The notes under the pieces were generated by a model. That model searched no databases and was not told the origin of the DNA. It worked only from the letters and a program-made list of their open reading frames with translations. Of a DNA stretch of 64,000 nt, positions 10,605 to 23,600 are shown piece after piece. The stretch covers positions 3,472,001 through 3,536,000 of the forward strand of contig NC_079490.1 of assembly GCF_020520425.1 (NCBI RefSeq), in the 5' to 3' direction. The stretch's first letter is position 1. Each line of letters begins with the position of its first letter. This DNA is from Spinacia oleracea. Lineage: Eukaryota > Streptophyta > Magnoliopsida > Caryophyllales > Amaranthaceae. Both the position numbers and the translations under genes were made by a program.

Positions 10605-13571
10605 CTGCACTTATACCATGAACAAAGTTATACTTGTAGATAGTTAGGAGCTACTAGGTATATATAAAAATATGTAACCTTTTACACACACAAAAAAAAA
10701 AAAGATCTTACTGGTAAAAGAATGATTCAGATTTCTGATTTCCTGTAGTTGGGAGTTTGATTCTTCCAGTTTCGGACACAGAGGAAAATTTCTCAAATTA
10801 TCACAAAATGTAATTAACAGATGAGAAAGGTGATGGAACGAATACGAATGTGATTGAAACCCTGCTACTTCTCGTGTCTCACCCATATCTGATTCTGATT
10901 TCCACCATCCTTCCAACTTTGGCATACTCCAAAGCTCAAGCTTTTCAAGGGATGGAAAGAAAACCAAGTCAACATCTGCTCCTCCATGATTTGACCCTCC
11001 TGATGTTGATGCAACCCCTTCTGCGCTGATAGTACTATTCTCCATACACACCACTTCATTCAAATATCGTAATGTAAGGAATTTCAAATGACGCAGTTGA
11101 CTCATCAATGGAAGATGCTCCAACCTTGTACATCCATATAGTGTTATGCTAACAAGATTTGGGAGACAAGTATGGAGATTCATTGATGACCTCCCCCAGC
11201 TTGGGAATCCAATTCCTGGATAATCCCTCAACTCCAGCATTCGGAGATTAGGATGGGGTTGCAGCCCTTGCAGCACTACATCTGCATTTTTTCCTTGCAG
11301 CAATGCATCTGCATCAGTCCCCTCACTCTCATGATTCCAAACATACCGAATTTCCCGCAAATGTTGACTTTTTAATAGAAACCCCCTTTCCCTAGCATCA
11401 ACTGCGTCTTTTTTGACATAAATTACCATATAGTGGCTATGATTGCTGAAATTTTTCAAATCTCCCAGCTCACCAACACCGTTTGACCCCCGATTCCAGC
11501 TATTTCTTGTTCTGCTCACTACAAACCCTGTCAGTTTATGCAGAGATGTCATGCTATTCATCCCCCGAGGCATATGCGACAAACTCTTACAGCCTTGTAT
11601 ATCTAGGTGCCTTAGATTAACTAATTTCCTCAAATCGCTTGGCAAAGTTTTTAGACCACGACACTCACGTAACTTCAATATTTGCAAGTTGTAAAGCTTG
11701 GTAATGGAGGTAGGCAACTTAGAGAGACGGTAATTATCTGATAGGTCAAGATATCTTAGATGCAACAAGTTACCTATCTCACTCGGCAACATTTCCAAAC
11801 CAGAGTTATTCAAGCTTAAGACCCTTAAATATTCCACTTTTGATAACAAATTTGTTGAATTAGAAGAAAGCGCATCTATTCTAAAAATTGAACGCATCCT
11901 TTTCATATTGGTGAAATGACGATAAATATCTTCAACGGCATCTCTATCAATAAATATATGGCGAGTTTTCTCGCTAAACCCCCTTATATTATACTTGGAC
12001 GACACGATTTCTGTTCCTGCTACTTCACTAGCAAGGTCATGAATCAAGTCATGCATCTTGCATGATAGAATTTCATCAGTACCCTCGGCCCGTTCTACAT
12101 CTTGGAAGAAACACCTTTGGAGTAATTGTTTGAAATATTCCTCACCTGCATTTTCGAAACTCTCTTCATTTGATGAGATGATGAAGCCTTGTGCCATCCA
12201 GAGACTGATCAAATCCTCCTTGATAATCTTGTAATCCTTGGGGAATACAGAACAATACTTAAAGCAACTCTTCAAATGGAACGGAAGATAATAATAACTA
12301 ATCTTCAAAACAGGTAAAATACCATTGATCTCATCTTGTGGTATATTTGCCAAGTCAGTGTTTTTCAAATATTGCCACCTACTTTCACCCTGACCTCGAA
12401 GAAGACTTCCAACCACCCTTATAGCAAGTGGAACATTTGCACACTTTCTCACAATATCTTTTCCAATTTTAACCAAGTGCTCTTGCATTTGATGTTGTCC
12501 TGGTTCAAGTGTCATCCTCTCAAACAAATCCCAAGACTCTTTATTAGAGAGTCCTTCCAATTTATGAATATGATAGCTTCCAACAACTTTCGCCACCCCA
12601 CTTGAGCGAGTAGTCACCAGAATTCTGCTACCGTTTCTACCTCCAATCAATAGTTTTCTCAACTCATGCCATTTAATGGGATCTTCAGTCCATACATCAT
12701 CCAAAACAAGGAGGTATATCTTCCCATCCAGTTCGTCCCGAAGTTTCATCTGAAGCTGGTCCATACTCATACTCAGGCCATCGTGCTTTCTTCTAGGGTT
12801 TACGGCTGCAAGGATTTCAGCAACAAGATCTTTGACATTGAAACTATCAGAGACACAAACCCACATTTTCAGAGAGAATTTACTACCTATCTTCTCATCA
12901 TTATAAACAAGTCGGGCTAGAGTTGTTTTTCCCAGCCCCCCAATCCCCACTATGCTGACAACAGAAATATCCTTCTCCTCAGAAGAAGTGTTTAGTACCA
13001 TATCTATCACTTTCCGCTTGTCATTATCCCTCCCAATGATCATATCTTCCTCGCAAACAAAGGAATGAGTTTCCCTTGCTTTGATTCTCAGCTGTTTCGC
13101 AGCCAGACTAATGGGGTGTCTGGAGCCAAAGTCATAGCGATGATCTTTCACAATATCATTCAACATCTCCCTAATGTTCTCCATCTCACGAGACCAAGTG
13201 AAAGCAGAACGAAGCTTATTAGAGGAAGAGAAGAAAAGGCATACCTCATTAAACAGCTTGTTATTAAAGCGCATTATGAGGGTTTTGCGTTGAGCAAGAG
13301 TGGCAATCTTGTCGAACAAGTCATCAGCTATATAAAGAGCTTCCTTAAGCCTCTGAAGCCTATCCAGTTCAACATGGCTACGACGATATTGATGCAACTG
13401 CTCTTGATCTTCAGCATCAAGGAGCACAGCCTCAATAGTGGACATGGTGGCCTTGAGTTTGTCAAGCTGTGAGTACTCCACACCCAACAAAGATTGAATC
13501 TGTGTCCAAATGGGAGAACCCAACAATTCGAGGACAGTTTGTACTAGTGAAAGGCCTGCAGACACATCCAT
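9129..13571 (-). CDS. CC-NBS-LRR resistance protein fused to a CRK-type pseudokinase (predicted NLR-kinase fusion)
   Basis: NLRs are cytosolic immune receptors. Six exons: 10712-13571, 10486-10604, 10190-10400, 9770-10007, 9523-9673, 9129-9431. They total 3,882 bases, 1,293 residues, in phase at every junction. Residues 1-170 are an Rx-type coiled coil. NB-ARC follows: P-loop GIGGLGKTT (209-217), kinase-2 LLVLDDVW (287-294), [14 protein letters not shown], a weak GLPL (NVPLAI), [14 protein letters not shown] and MHD (506-508). LRRs run from about 580 to 940. From residue 954 the protein is a DUF26-RLK-like kinase: [31 protein letters not shown] and MAPEY, ending EPEWR. The HRD Asp and loop Asn are lost. 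There is no signal peptide or membrane segment before the kinase. Alternatives: two adjacent genes, or an NLR plus a kinase relic. Confidence 0.75.
10605..10711 (-). other. Fusion-junction intron between the LRR exon and kinase exon
   Basis: The donor ACCA|GTAAGATC is at 10711 and the acceptor AAGTGCAG is at 10605. The single exon base A plus AA from the kinase exon makes a Lys codon, so the frame is kept. The intron has a long T-tract. If retained, translation adds 22 residues rich in Phe and stops at 10644, giving a 975-residue NLR without the kinase. Splice sites are inferred from consensus. Confidence 0.65.
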
Positions 13572-14018
13572 CTCTCTCTCTTTTGTTATGAATTAGTATT
13601 GCTTATTTTGAGGAATGCAAAGGAAATAATGAGGTGAGTGTTAAAATTCCTTAACTCTGTCATAAATAAAGGCATATACTTGTACTGTGTTTGGGCTGGA
13701 AGAACGTCTTACAATTCGAGGAAAGAGTGAGGAAAGAGTGAGAAAGCAAAGAAATTGTCTTGTCCTATGTATGCACAACAGTACAAGTGATTTTCAAGGT
13801 TAGTTGGTAGACCCACAAGTAAATAACATATGACAAACTTGCTTAAGCCACATTTTTCTTCGTTTACTTGAGTTGACTTGACATATTGCAACTTGTCTAC
13901 TTGCTGCATCAACTTCTCTGCAAGGGCTCATTTTCTTCCACCCATCTCATCTCAGGCCCAACTTGACAGCAACGTTGATTTTCCTCAACTTTTGTGGAGG
14001 ATAATTGATAATTCGATA

Positions 14019-14245
14019 CCCTCTGTCCCTATTTGTTTTCCCCATATTTTATTTTGGTCCATCCTTTAAAAAATGTCCGGTTTCTAATTTCCTTATATAG
14101 TAACATGTCCCCACCATTTATCCCACTTGTATACACTCAAAAAGTCAAAAAGACATAGATACCCCCAAATTCCTTGTAAATTTTCGGTTCAACCCTTAAT
14201 AAAGCACACATTGTCTACGAGCCACGAGGCAAGGGACGGAGGGCG
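14019..14245. mobile_element. Stowaway-type MITE
   Basis: Ends CCTCTGTCCCTATTTG and CAAGGGACGGAGGGCG, flanked by TA on both sides. Non-coding. The 13.6-14.0 kb interval upstream of the NLR holds no gene and is presumably its promoter. Confidence 0.7.
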
Positions 14246-14708
14246 TACGCAACCTTTCAAGTAATACAGAGTTAGGTCCAAGTTTAGGATCAGGTCAAGC
14301 AAAACAACTGTATAACCATACTCAACACAGCCCCACCGGAGTCAAGTCGAAACAACCAAGTCTTTGAAAGAGAAGACATGACCTTATGTTCGGACCCAAC
14401 GCACAAAATCAATAGAGTAGAAATGTACAATTCATTTCCATTGCTATGTATTGGAAAATTTGTCAAGTACGACATAGGTTGTTTAGAACTTTATCAATTA
14501 CTACTAACTACTCCGTACTCTTCACTGATAAGTTGTCAATTACTAACTAATTACTACATAGGTTTTGTTAAAAATTGTCAATTATTAGCTATTTTTCTAA
14601 CAATGGAGGTCAATTACTAATTCGTTGTCAATTAATACGTTTTCCGCCCAATTAGTCGACTAATCACATCATAATCACCCTAATTAAGTAATTATACTTT
14701 AATAAACC

Positions 14709-14782
14709 CAGAATTACAACTATCAAAACCAAAATTACAACTATCAAAACCAAAATTACAACTATCAAAACCAAAATTACAA
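14709..14782. repeat. 21-base tandem repeat, about 3.5 copies
   Basis: The unit CCAAAATTACAACTATCAAA(A) is repeated head to tail with almost no divergence, implying recent expansion. It lies directly behind the broken RDM4/IWR1-like fragment. Confidence 0.9.
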
Positions 14783-14801
14783 TATACCTTGAGTAGAAGA
14801 A

Positions 14802-15087
14802 TCAGATCGAAACGGATAGCTGATCAAAATCTATTAACGGACGCTCAACAGATCTCTCGTTGATTTCAAGCCTTGCATTGCAAAAATCATCAAAAGTGAA
14901 ATTTAATTTTGCAGAAATTTAAAAGAAAATTAAAATAGAAGAGGAACATACAGAAAGCGTCGAGAGGAGATTGGTCAAGCTTGCGCTTAACCCTAACGAC
15001 GATAGACTTGTTATCGCCATTGTTGTCGCTTGATAAGCTTGAAATTGAAGAACTTCTCGCGACTTCACTATTCATATTTCGCTCCAT
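14802..15087 (-). pseudogene. RDM4/IWR1-like gene fragment, broken after exon 1
   Basis: Exon 1 (14952-15087) starts at a good ATG and encodes MERNMNSEVARSS.. ending IVVRVKRKLDQSPLDAF, with donor T|GTATGT. The motif VVRVKRK..SPLDAFWLEINERP is, as I recall, the conserved N-terminus of plant RDM4/IWR1 proteins, which import RNA polymerase II and act in RNA-directed DNA methylation. The next exon is recognisable (GG CTT GAA ATC AAC GAG AGA, LEINER, 14872 down), but the acceptor reads AA instead of AG. The next usable AG shifts frame into an early stop, and even the restored frame stops at 14802. The rest of the gene is missing. Confidence 0.6.
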
Positions 15088-15269
15088 TTTTTGTTTTTTT
15101 GGTTCTCTTCAAGTTTGTGTTCAAAGTGGATTAATGTTGCATGGGTTAAGTAAAAAAAAAGTTGGAAATGGTTCCCGGGTTATTGTCGTGTTACTCCGTA
15201 CTCCGTAATGAGCAATACCCGGGTGACCGGGATAGGCTCATAGGCACGTAAGTGGAGCGGCTTTAATGG

Positions 15270-15840
15270 CAGACCCGACCCGACCCGACCCGCCCCGCAT
15301 CCGCTCCAAGTAGGTGGGGATGGGGGAGGTTTGACGAGTGATGAGTGGGACTGTGGGAATGCATATAAAAATTGTACCCATTATTAGTGATGGGGCGTTG
15401 CGGATTTTGTGTTAGGCCTGCCCACTTTATGTCCGTCAACTCGATCTGAGGATTCTTTTCTACGTGAATTAAAACTTTTAAAGAAAATCTACAATTAAAC
15501 ATTTTTATTAATGTGTTTTTTTCCCATTATACTTCGTATATGTTAGTTTTAGTTATAAGGTATTTTTTAAAAGTTAATTCATTATATATGTTGTCAGGTG
15601 TTTGCTAAATAAGAAAAAAATAGCAGTATTGGCACGGGTATGGGTGGGCTGGGATGAAATCGGGATGGATAACCAAGCGGGTGGTAAGGCGGAGATGGAT
15701 TTTAATTTGTACCCGTTGGGGAAGAGATGGGGATAAATTTTGTATCCGCCATGGAGGATGGGGCTGAGATGGGATGAAAATTTTAGGTGGGATGGTGATG
15801 GAAAGACCTACATCCTGCTCCGCCCCATTGACATCCCTAA
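15270..15840. repeat. GGGTC/GACCC-rich decayed repeat region
   Basis: Two GC-richer patches (CCCGACCCGACCCG at 15270-15300 and a GGGATGG-rich patch at 15636-15840) stand out from the AT-rich surroundings. Open frames inside are repetitive and without homology I recognise. They resemble interiors of decayed hAT-like elements such as those at 21295 and 38485. I see no gene between 15.1 and 17.6 kb. Confidence 0.4.
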
Positions 15841-16165
15841 TATGAACAGACCAGATCAAATATTTACAATAAATAATTAATACATGCAATACTTGTATCA
15901 TTATTATAAGATAATAAACCCATCTTCATTAATCTTTGTATCGGTCAACATGTAATTCTTATAAAAAATGGAGGGATTATATTATTCCTTTTTCTCCCAT
16001 AAAAAATTGTAATCCACTGCTATTTCGTTCATATTTTTGGATAAATGATAGGTCTGGTCGATACTCGAGTAGTAGAAAAATAGATCATTTTTTTATTGGA
16101 GAGATATCAGGTTTTTCATTAAGTTAAGTCAATTTCCGCAAAAATCAAAATGTTTTAAAGGTCTT

Positions 16166-16790
16166 GCGCGCACAAGGTGTACAATAAATTTGTTGTACAC
16201 CAAGATAACTTTTATGCAGTTTTTCATAACTTTAACCTATTTTTCTGTAACTTTTATATTATAAAATAAAAAAGTTGATAGATAAACATTTTAAAGGGTT
16301 AAATGATTAATTTATACATTATTAATGATTTTGAAGAAATAATATTTATTCAAATGAAAAAATTTATCATTAAAAAATAGATAACTTTTACATATATAAA
16401 TGTAACTTTTAAGCATTTTGAGTCAACTTTTACTCCGGTGTACAATATTTATTGTACACCCATTATAAACAAGAATTTGTGCGCACAAGGTGTACAATAA
16501 ATTTATTGTACACCAAGATAACTTTAATCCCTTTTTTTGTAACTTTAACCTAGTTTTGATTAACTTTTATATTAGTAAAAAAATTGATAGATAAATATTT
16601 TAAAGGGTTAAATGATTAATTTTATACATTATTAGTGATTTTGAAAAAATAAGTTTAACTAAAATGAAAAAATTTATCACTAAAAAATAGATAACTTTTA
16701 CATATATAAGCTTCACTTTTAAGCATTTTGAGTTAACTTTTACTCCGGTGTACAATATTTATTGTACACCCATTGTAAATAAGAATTTGT
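16166..16790. repeat. Two tandem copies of an unclassified element with GTGTACAATA palindromes
   Basis: Two direct copies of about 315 bases (16166-16480 and 16481-16790). Each opens with GCGCACAAGGTGTACAATAA..TTGTACACC and closes with GGTGTACAATATTTATTGTACACC. A third copy in inverted orientation is at 18600-18895. There is no clear target duplication and no coding, so the superfamily is undetermined. Confidence 0.75.
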
Positions 16791-16972
16791 GTTTGTTAAA
16801 AGGTGTTATATTATGATTAATTAGGTTATTACTACATATATGAATATAACTTGTTTTGAGTCTCTACTATGTGTCTATGTCTATGTCTATGGGATAGTAT
16901 TTAACGAATTTTATCATGTAAGAATTACGAACTCTTAGAAAATACATCGTATTGTACCGAGTCTAATTACTA

Positions 16973-17325
16973 CTCCCTCCGTCTCTTTTTGTTTTTTACG
17001 TTTTTCTTTTTGGGTATTTCAAAATGTTCTTTACATTTCTTTTTATATTATCACATAAATAACTTAATATTCTATCAAAATTTGTGTCCAATTATTATTT
17101 TAACCAATCAAATTCATTGAGTCATTTAATCTCTCACACTTTTTCATTGGTATATTAAATTTTTTCTCAATTACCAATATCAGAATTTTGATAAAAGTAA
17201 AAACATTATAAATAAACGTAATTTATCTCGTTTAAATAAAAAAATTGAGGGATTTTAATGCAAATGAATTATTCTTTAAAACGCGTGAAAAACAAAACTT
17301 AAAAAACAAAAAGAGACGGAGGGAG
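16973..17325. mobile_element. Stowaway MITE, intact
   Basis: Perfect inverted ends CTCCCTCCGTCTCTTTTTGT and its complement, flanked by TA (16971-16972, 17326-17327). It lies 278 bases upstream of the transporter start codon, so it may form part of that promoter. Confidence 0.9.
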
Positions 17326-17602
17326 TAGCTAAGAATGTGAGACTACCAACTAAAAATTGATTGATATTACTCTTCTAAGTATACTTGACCTTAATATAAT
17401 TTTGAACATATGAAAATAAATAAATTGAATTGGGGTCAATACTTTGTACGATGAACCGAAAAAAACCCGAACTTGTCAATTGTCATCCTCCTCAAAACCA
17501 CAAAACTAAAATGAATCTTATTGCAGATAACGTGGCCCATTCCAGTAACTCATGAATTAACCAACTTAATTTCTTGGAATTTTTTGACTTGATGACAGAA
17601 AA

Positions 17603-20600
17603 ATGGCGTTGATTAACACTGCCCTCTCTAACCCCAAAACCAACCAAATTTTCTGTCACCACCATCATTTTCATCAAATTAAACCCTTAATTTCTGTTCA
17701 ATTTCCCCAATTTCCCAATACCCACTTGTCCAATCACCTCAGAAATTCCAGCTTAAGATGTTTTTCTCAAAAACAAAGCCAACCCACCCAAAATTCACTT
17801 AATCAAGTAGAGAAAGAGGAAGAAGAAGTAGGAAAAGAAGTTCAAAAGTATGAATTTGAGAGGTTGTTTTCAAACATTAATCAAGCCACTTTGAAGCATG
17901 AACCTGGTTTGAATTTTAGCTTAATTTTACCTCTTATTGCTTAATTAAAGATTGGATTTTTAGGTTGACGTTTGATTGTTTTCTTGATTATTTCCTTTTC
18001 GTTTTACCTTGTTGGCAGGTAGTGTTACCAGTTCAATTTTCCTTGTGGCAGGCACTACGGTATGCTATAGTTGCCAATTTTAGCTTATTGAATGAAATTT
18101 GAGCTTTTTTAGTGAAAATTAAGAATGTTGGAGTAATTATAGGTACACATCACTTGGAATGTTAATTGTGGATTCGCGCTGTGGTGTACTATATTGCATT
18201 TACATGTTCAGATTTGGGGGATTAATGGAGCTTTTACAGTTTTTGAAAATGGCATTTTGATCGCGATATACTATATTGCAATTACATGTTCAGATTTGGG
18301 GGATTAATCGAGCTTTTACAGTTTTTGAAAAGGCATTTTGATCGCGATATACTATATTGCTTTTACATGTTCAAGTTTTACCTCCTAGTTATGGGATTAA
18401 TGCAAGTGAAAGTGGCAATGTTAGTACATTCCATGCCTTGGAAAAATGTCCCGTCCTGTAATTTCCTAATGTTCTAATGTTATATGCTTAGAAGAAATAT
18501 CCTGTCTCTAGTTTCCTAATGCTGGGGTGTGTATATGCGTGTGCGTGTGTGTGCGTGTTGGTGATTACACTATGCTCTTTTCAAATTGGGATTGTCTAAT
18601 CACAAATTCTTATTTTCTTGAGTAAACAACTCAAAATGTTTAAAAGTTACCCTTATATAGGTAAAAGTTATCTATTTTTTAGTGATAAATTTTTGTATTT
18701 TAATAAAATTTGTTTTTTCAAAATCACTAATAATGTATAAAATTAATCATTTAACTCTTTAAAAATGTTTATCTATCAACTGTTTTTTATATGATATAAA
18801 AAGTTGATCAAATTATATTATAAGTTACAAAAAACTAGTTAAAAGTTATAAAAAACTGGGTAAAATTTATCTTGGTGTACAATAAACGTGCAATACCTTT
18901 TGTTGTCTAATACTATGGTGATGATTATTTGGAACTTTAACATTTCAATGAAGCATCTGACCGGTGGAAGCATTCTGAAAATGGCATTTTGATCGCGTTA
19001 TACACTTATACTATATTGCTTTTACATGTTCAAGTTTGTTCTTTTTGTATGGTGTATATATTGCTTCCTCTACTACATGTTCCTTGATATGATATTGATT
19101 AGTTTATTATCCATTTTTCACTATGTTTTTCCTTTCTGTTCTTTTATGACTCATTTTCTGTGACAACTTTACAGATAGGTGCAGGGATTTTAGCACTTCC
19201 TGCTGTGACACAAGAATCTGGGTTTCTTGCCTCTGCTGTCGCGTGCATTGGTTGTTGGGTATATATGGTAAGGGCTTGGCAGTTGGCACTAAGGTGTTCT
19301 AATATCTATTCTCCATAGCTATATAGTTTCTTTCTGCCTCTTTTGCAGCGAATTCATGTATTTGATTGTCATGGTTGAATATTGTTCATGTACTGGTGGA
19401 AGAAACTAACAATATTCCTGAACAAATGCAGGTTACAACTGGATTGCTTATCGCTGAAGTCAACGTAAATACAATGTGCGAGTTGGGTTCTGGTGGTGTC
19501 TCTTTGGTAAATTATTCCTTATCATTATCTTCAGATTGTTAATAATTTGAATGGACAAGAAAATACATCTAGTTACAACCAAGTGATTAGCAAGTTTCAC
19601 TTCACTCCCCTTGTGATTCTGCATAACTGTCAAATCATTGTAGTGATCAAATCAAATATCATGCATTATTCTTTTTGGACTTCGAACTTAGTTTTTGTTT
19701 GGAATGTTTGATATTTGTGGTTTATAGGAACTTTCATACGTCAGTCTCATTTGGTTCAAAGAAATGTTCCATTTTTTGTCCATCAGTTCTTAGGGACCGT
19801 TTTCTTTCCATTAGAAGTCAGCAGATCCTTAAACAAGTTAAATGTTTGCTTTTCTGAAACACGTAAGTAAAAAATGCCTGTGAATGAACCATAGGATCTG
19901 GTTTGTCTTTTGCTACGAGTCAAGTCAGTCCTCCCATCATCTATACCTACTCAAGGAGAAATAAGGGCAATTAAGTCTTTTCTTAAGTTTGTTAGAAAAC
20001 TTTTTTGGGTAAGCAGTTGGTTACCGGAATATATAGAAGTTTTGTGACTGTAATTTATAGATGGGGGAAAGCCATTCAGAAGGGGGTATGTTTATTTGTT
20101 GAGTGGAAACTCTTGCTTGGAGGAACTCACCCCTCGAATTGTGATACCCATTGTATTGATTAATTTTCTTGATTAATTAATACAAATATCCTTAGCTTTC
20201 CTCTAAATTTCTGCCAACTCTCTTATTTTCCTGCTAATATGATCACTATAATACATAAACACGATTAAAAACAACTAATCAGACCTGGTATTTAGCAGCC
20301 TTTCTACGACGCTTTTTTTGGCTTTTCTGAATGCTGAATCATGCAATATGAATGGTTGCAGCATAATCATTTGATTAGAGAGGATTGCACATCTATTCTC
20401 CCAATGCAATTATGATCTGTACACAAGTTTGCAGCACAACCCATTGACTGAGGATATTATGCTTCTGTTCTCACTACTTTTTTTTTTTTCTTTTCAAAAA
20501 AAGATACACCAAAAGTTAGGGTAGTCTTCTCTCAAGACTGTTACCTAACTTAACTGTTCTCACTACTTATCATGACCTGGTCTATAAAATCTCCATTTAT

Positions 20601-23600
20601 ACTGTCGGCTTTCAGTAGATTTTTTGAAGAAAGAATGGTTGCAGACAATAGAAGCCTTTCTAATGCAGACATGTGACTGTCTGGATATTGTTTTCAGGTG
20701 TCAATGGCAAAGAGAACCATAGGGTCAGTGGGAGTCCAAGTCGCTTGGTAAGACACTTTTGTTATGTATTATTTATGTGCGTGAGAGGCTTCTATTGTCT
20801 TATATTTCTGAACGTTTTTTAAAAGAGAATAAAACATTCTACTTGTCTTAGACCAGGCTCTAAACTTGCGAGAACTCATTTACCTCAAAGTTAGTCTGGT
20901 TACTGTTGCTTACACATTCAGAATACGCATCCGAATATTCCTGTAAAGTTTGTATAGGTATAATCAGAGCCTTCACCAAGATTGTGGTTCTACCGAGCTC
21001 TGGAATGTCAAGATAGGAGTCTATTTATATTACTCCCTCCGTCCCTAAAAGATTGGCCCAAATGTTTTATTCACTTTATTAAGAATTGGGTATGCTCAAA
21101 AGTAAGTGGGTAGATAAATTTGTCTTTTAGTTAAATTAAATAATAGTGTGCGAGGAGAGACATGTGAGGAGAGACGTGTGAGGACTAGGACCCAAATAAG
21201 GGATAGGTCTAAGTGTCTAACAAATAGGGACATCCATTTATGGTATATTGGGAAATCTTTTAGGGACGGATGGAGACCTTGCTATGCATAGAGTTAGGCC
21301 TGGTTATCGGGCGGGGCGGGTCAGGGTCGGTGCGGGTCAAAAGAGGGTCGGGTATTGAAAGGGTCATTTTTAGAGGGTCGATAATGGGCGGGTCAAAAGC
21401 GGGTCGCGGGTCAATAGCGGTCATTATTGGGCGGGTCAATAAACGAGCAATGAAAAACAAAAGAGCCATGTGCAAGTACAAGTAAATACGAAGCTATGCA
21501 TGTAATTTTTTGTATCATTACTATTTTTATTTTCAAACTAATTGTAGTATAAGTTTGACCCTATAATGACCCTGTCCAATAAAGGCCCTGTCCAATAAGA
21601 GCCCTGCCCAATAAAAGCCCTATTAACTTGACCCTAACCCTATATCCATTGGACTACCCTGTCCAATAACCAGGTCTACATAGAGTTGTAGATTGCTAAG
21701 TTTAGGTGAAAGATTGGGTGTTAAAACAATGAGTAACACTCAAATGATAAGAGCTTGTTTGTTGGTGTGTCTGGTATAAGGAAAAAAAAAATCAGGCTGA
21801 GTGGAGAAGATGTATACGTAGAAAATAAGACATTAGTGTGATATAGATTCGTATCATTTTCCTTCTTCACGCCATTAGTTTTGATGGAATATTCACCACG
21901 GCATTCAAATTGAGTCACTTTAGCTAGTCTTGAAAAATCTAAAATTAATCTAACTCAATTTTGCAACAAAACATTTCCTCTTTTACTTTTTGAGCATTAT
22001 GGAAGCAAGAACGTTTAAGTATCTATTACCTTATCTATGTCTGCTTCATGAATCTATTGAGGATTATTTATATGTTGACTAACGACTGTGTTTTTTTTTG
22101 TACTGCAGCTGGTCATACATTTTTATACATTACGCTCTCCTTGTTGCCTACATAGCACGTTCTTCAGATATTTTGACAAACTACCTTGGTATTCCACAGT
22201 ATGACCTATGCTTCTAGCAATTTTTTTTCCCTTTGAATTTGGTGAAGTATAAGTGCATGTCCTTTGGTACTTTTTATTTCTTGAATAGTCGTAGATAATT
22301 TTATTTTAATAAATAGAGATCTTGTTATCCTTGCGTGTATGAGAATATTACAGCTTCTAGTTCCCCTCGGCTTTACACTCTTACATAAATGATTCCGCCC
22401 ACGTTTCCATGTCCTATACAAAGGTTTGAAATGTTGGTACCTGTTTTCTTAAAGCCTGTTTTGTGCAAAATATTTCAAAAACTTGGGTAGTGTGTTTTAC
22501 GGTTTACCTACACTCTATAGGCAATTCCTGGATAAGAACATTTCCCTTCTTTTAAAAAGAACATTCATGTAGTCATGGGTAGAATAGAGGGATTATTGGC
22601 GTAGAGCCGTAGCACGGATATGCAAGTCTCTCCCCCAGCTCGTCCTCTATTAACTGAAACAAAGAGTTTTTCTTAGCAATTTTGAAGTTACAGCTATGAG
22701 TTTGTACTTTGTAGTTGATGATATATTTGAGCAATTGATCTGTGATTCCTTTTATGACTTTCCCTGGATTTGCATTTTGAATTGAGTTAGCCACTGTGAA
22801 TGCATATCACATGCACTCTTGATAAGAAATTCTCTGGCAAATTGCTAGGGAATGTACACCACTTTCATTATTCTGCTGCTGCTTACATTACAAATTTACA
22901 GCTTTGCAAGTGTCATTTGGGTAAAAATAAGTAAATATCTTTGTCAATGAACAATACAGCGGGTCTTTCTTGAAATGTTGCAAATTGTACCATAATCAGT
23001 AGTTCAGTACTCATATAAGTCTAGTATACAATTTTTGATGGATTTAATCGTTTTTGACAGATGGGAGAGTGCGGCGTTGTTTTCACTAGCTTTTGGAGCA
23101 TTATGTTACTTTGGAAGGTGCGTTTGAGCCTTGTGCTCTATTTCCTGCATCTTGCTCAATGTGAAAATATATATGGGCATGCTCGTTTGTCTACTCCATA
23201 CTTCCATAGCCCTTAACATCTCCTTTTTGCAAATATATTAAAGAGAGTGAAAAAGTAGCGAGAAAAGAGAGTGAGTGGTTGGATATGGGCCCAACTTTAG
23301 AAGCATTTTGGACAAAAGAAACTTTTTTTTGTCATAATCGACCATGCCTTGTTTTTCATCTCCTTTGTGCCTTGTGCCTTGTGCTTTACTTTTCTTGTTC
23401 GTCGATGGTGCTGTTTCATTGTTTAGTAAGATGATTTGAGAATTGAGACCACTGTTACTTTATTCGCTAGTATGTGACTGGGTACGTGTTCGCAATTCGC
23501 TACCTCGTTTGCTAAATTAGACCGAAAATGTACCATTTTCATGTTATAATTCGCTTTTTGGGTTCGCGGTTCGTGGGGGTGATTAGGGAATTAAATCTAT

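Noticed and set aside
10644-10711. C-terminal 22 residues of the NLR open frame as its true end
   Set aside because: The tail is intron-like (T-tract, Phe run) and follows a good donor; kept as a possible intron-retention form only.
15263-15502. Open frame in the GACCCGACCC patch
   Set aside because: Repeat-derived, Pro/Gly-biased, no supporting splice or homology.
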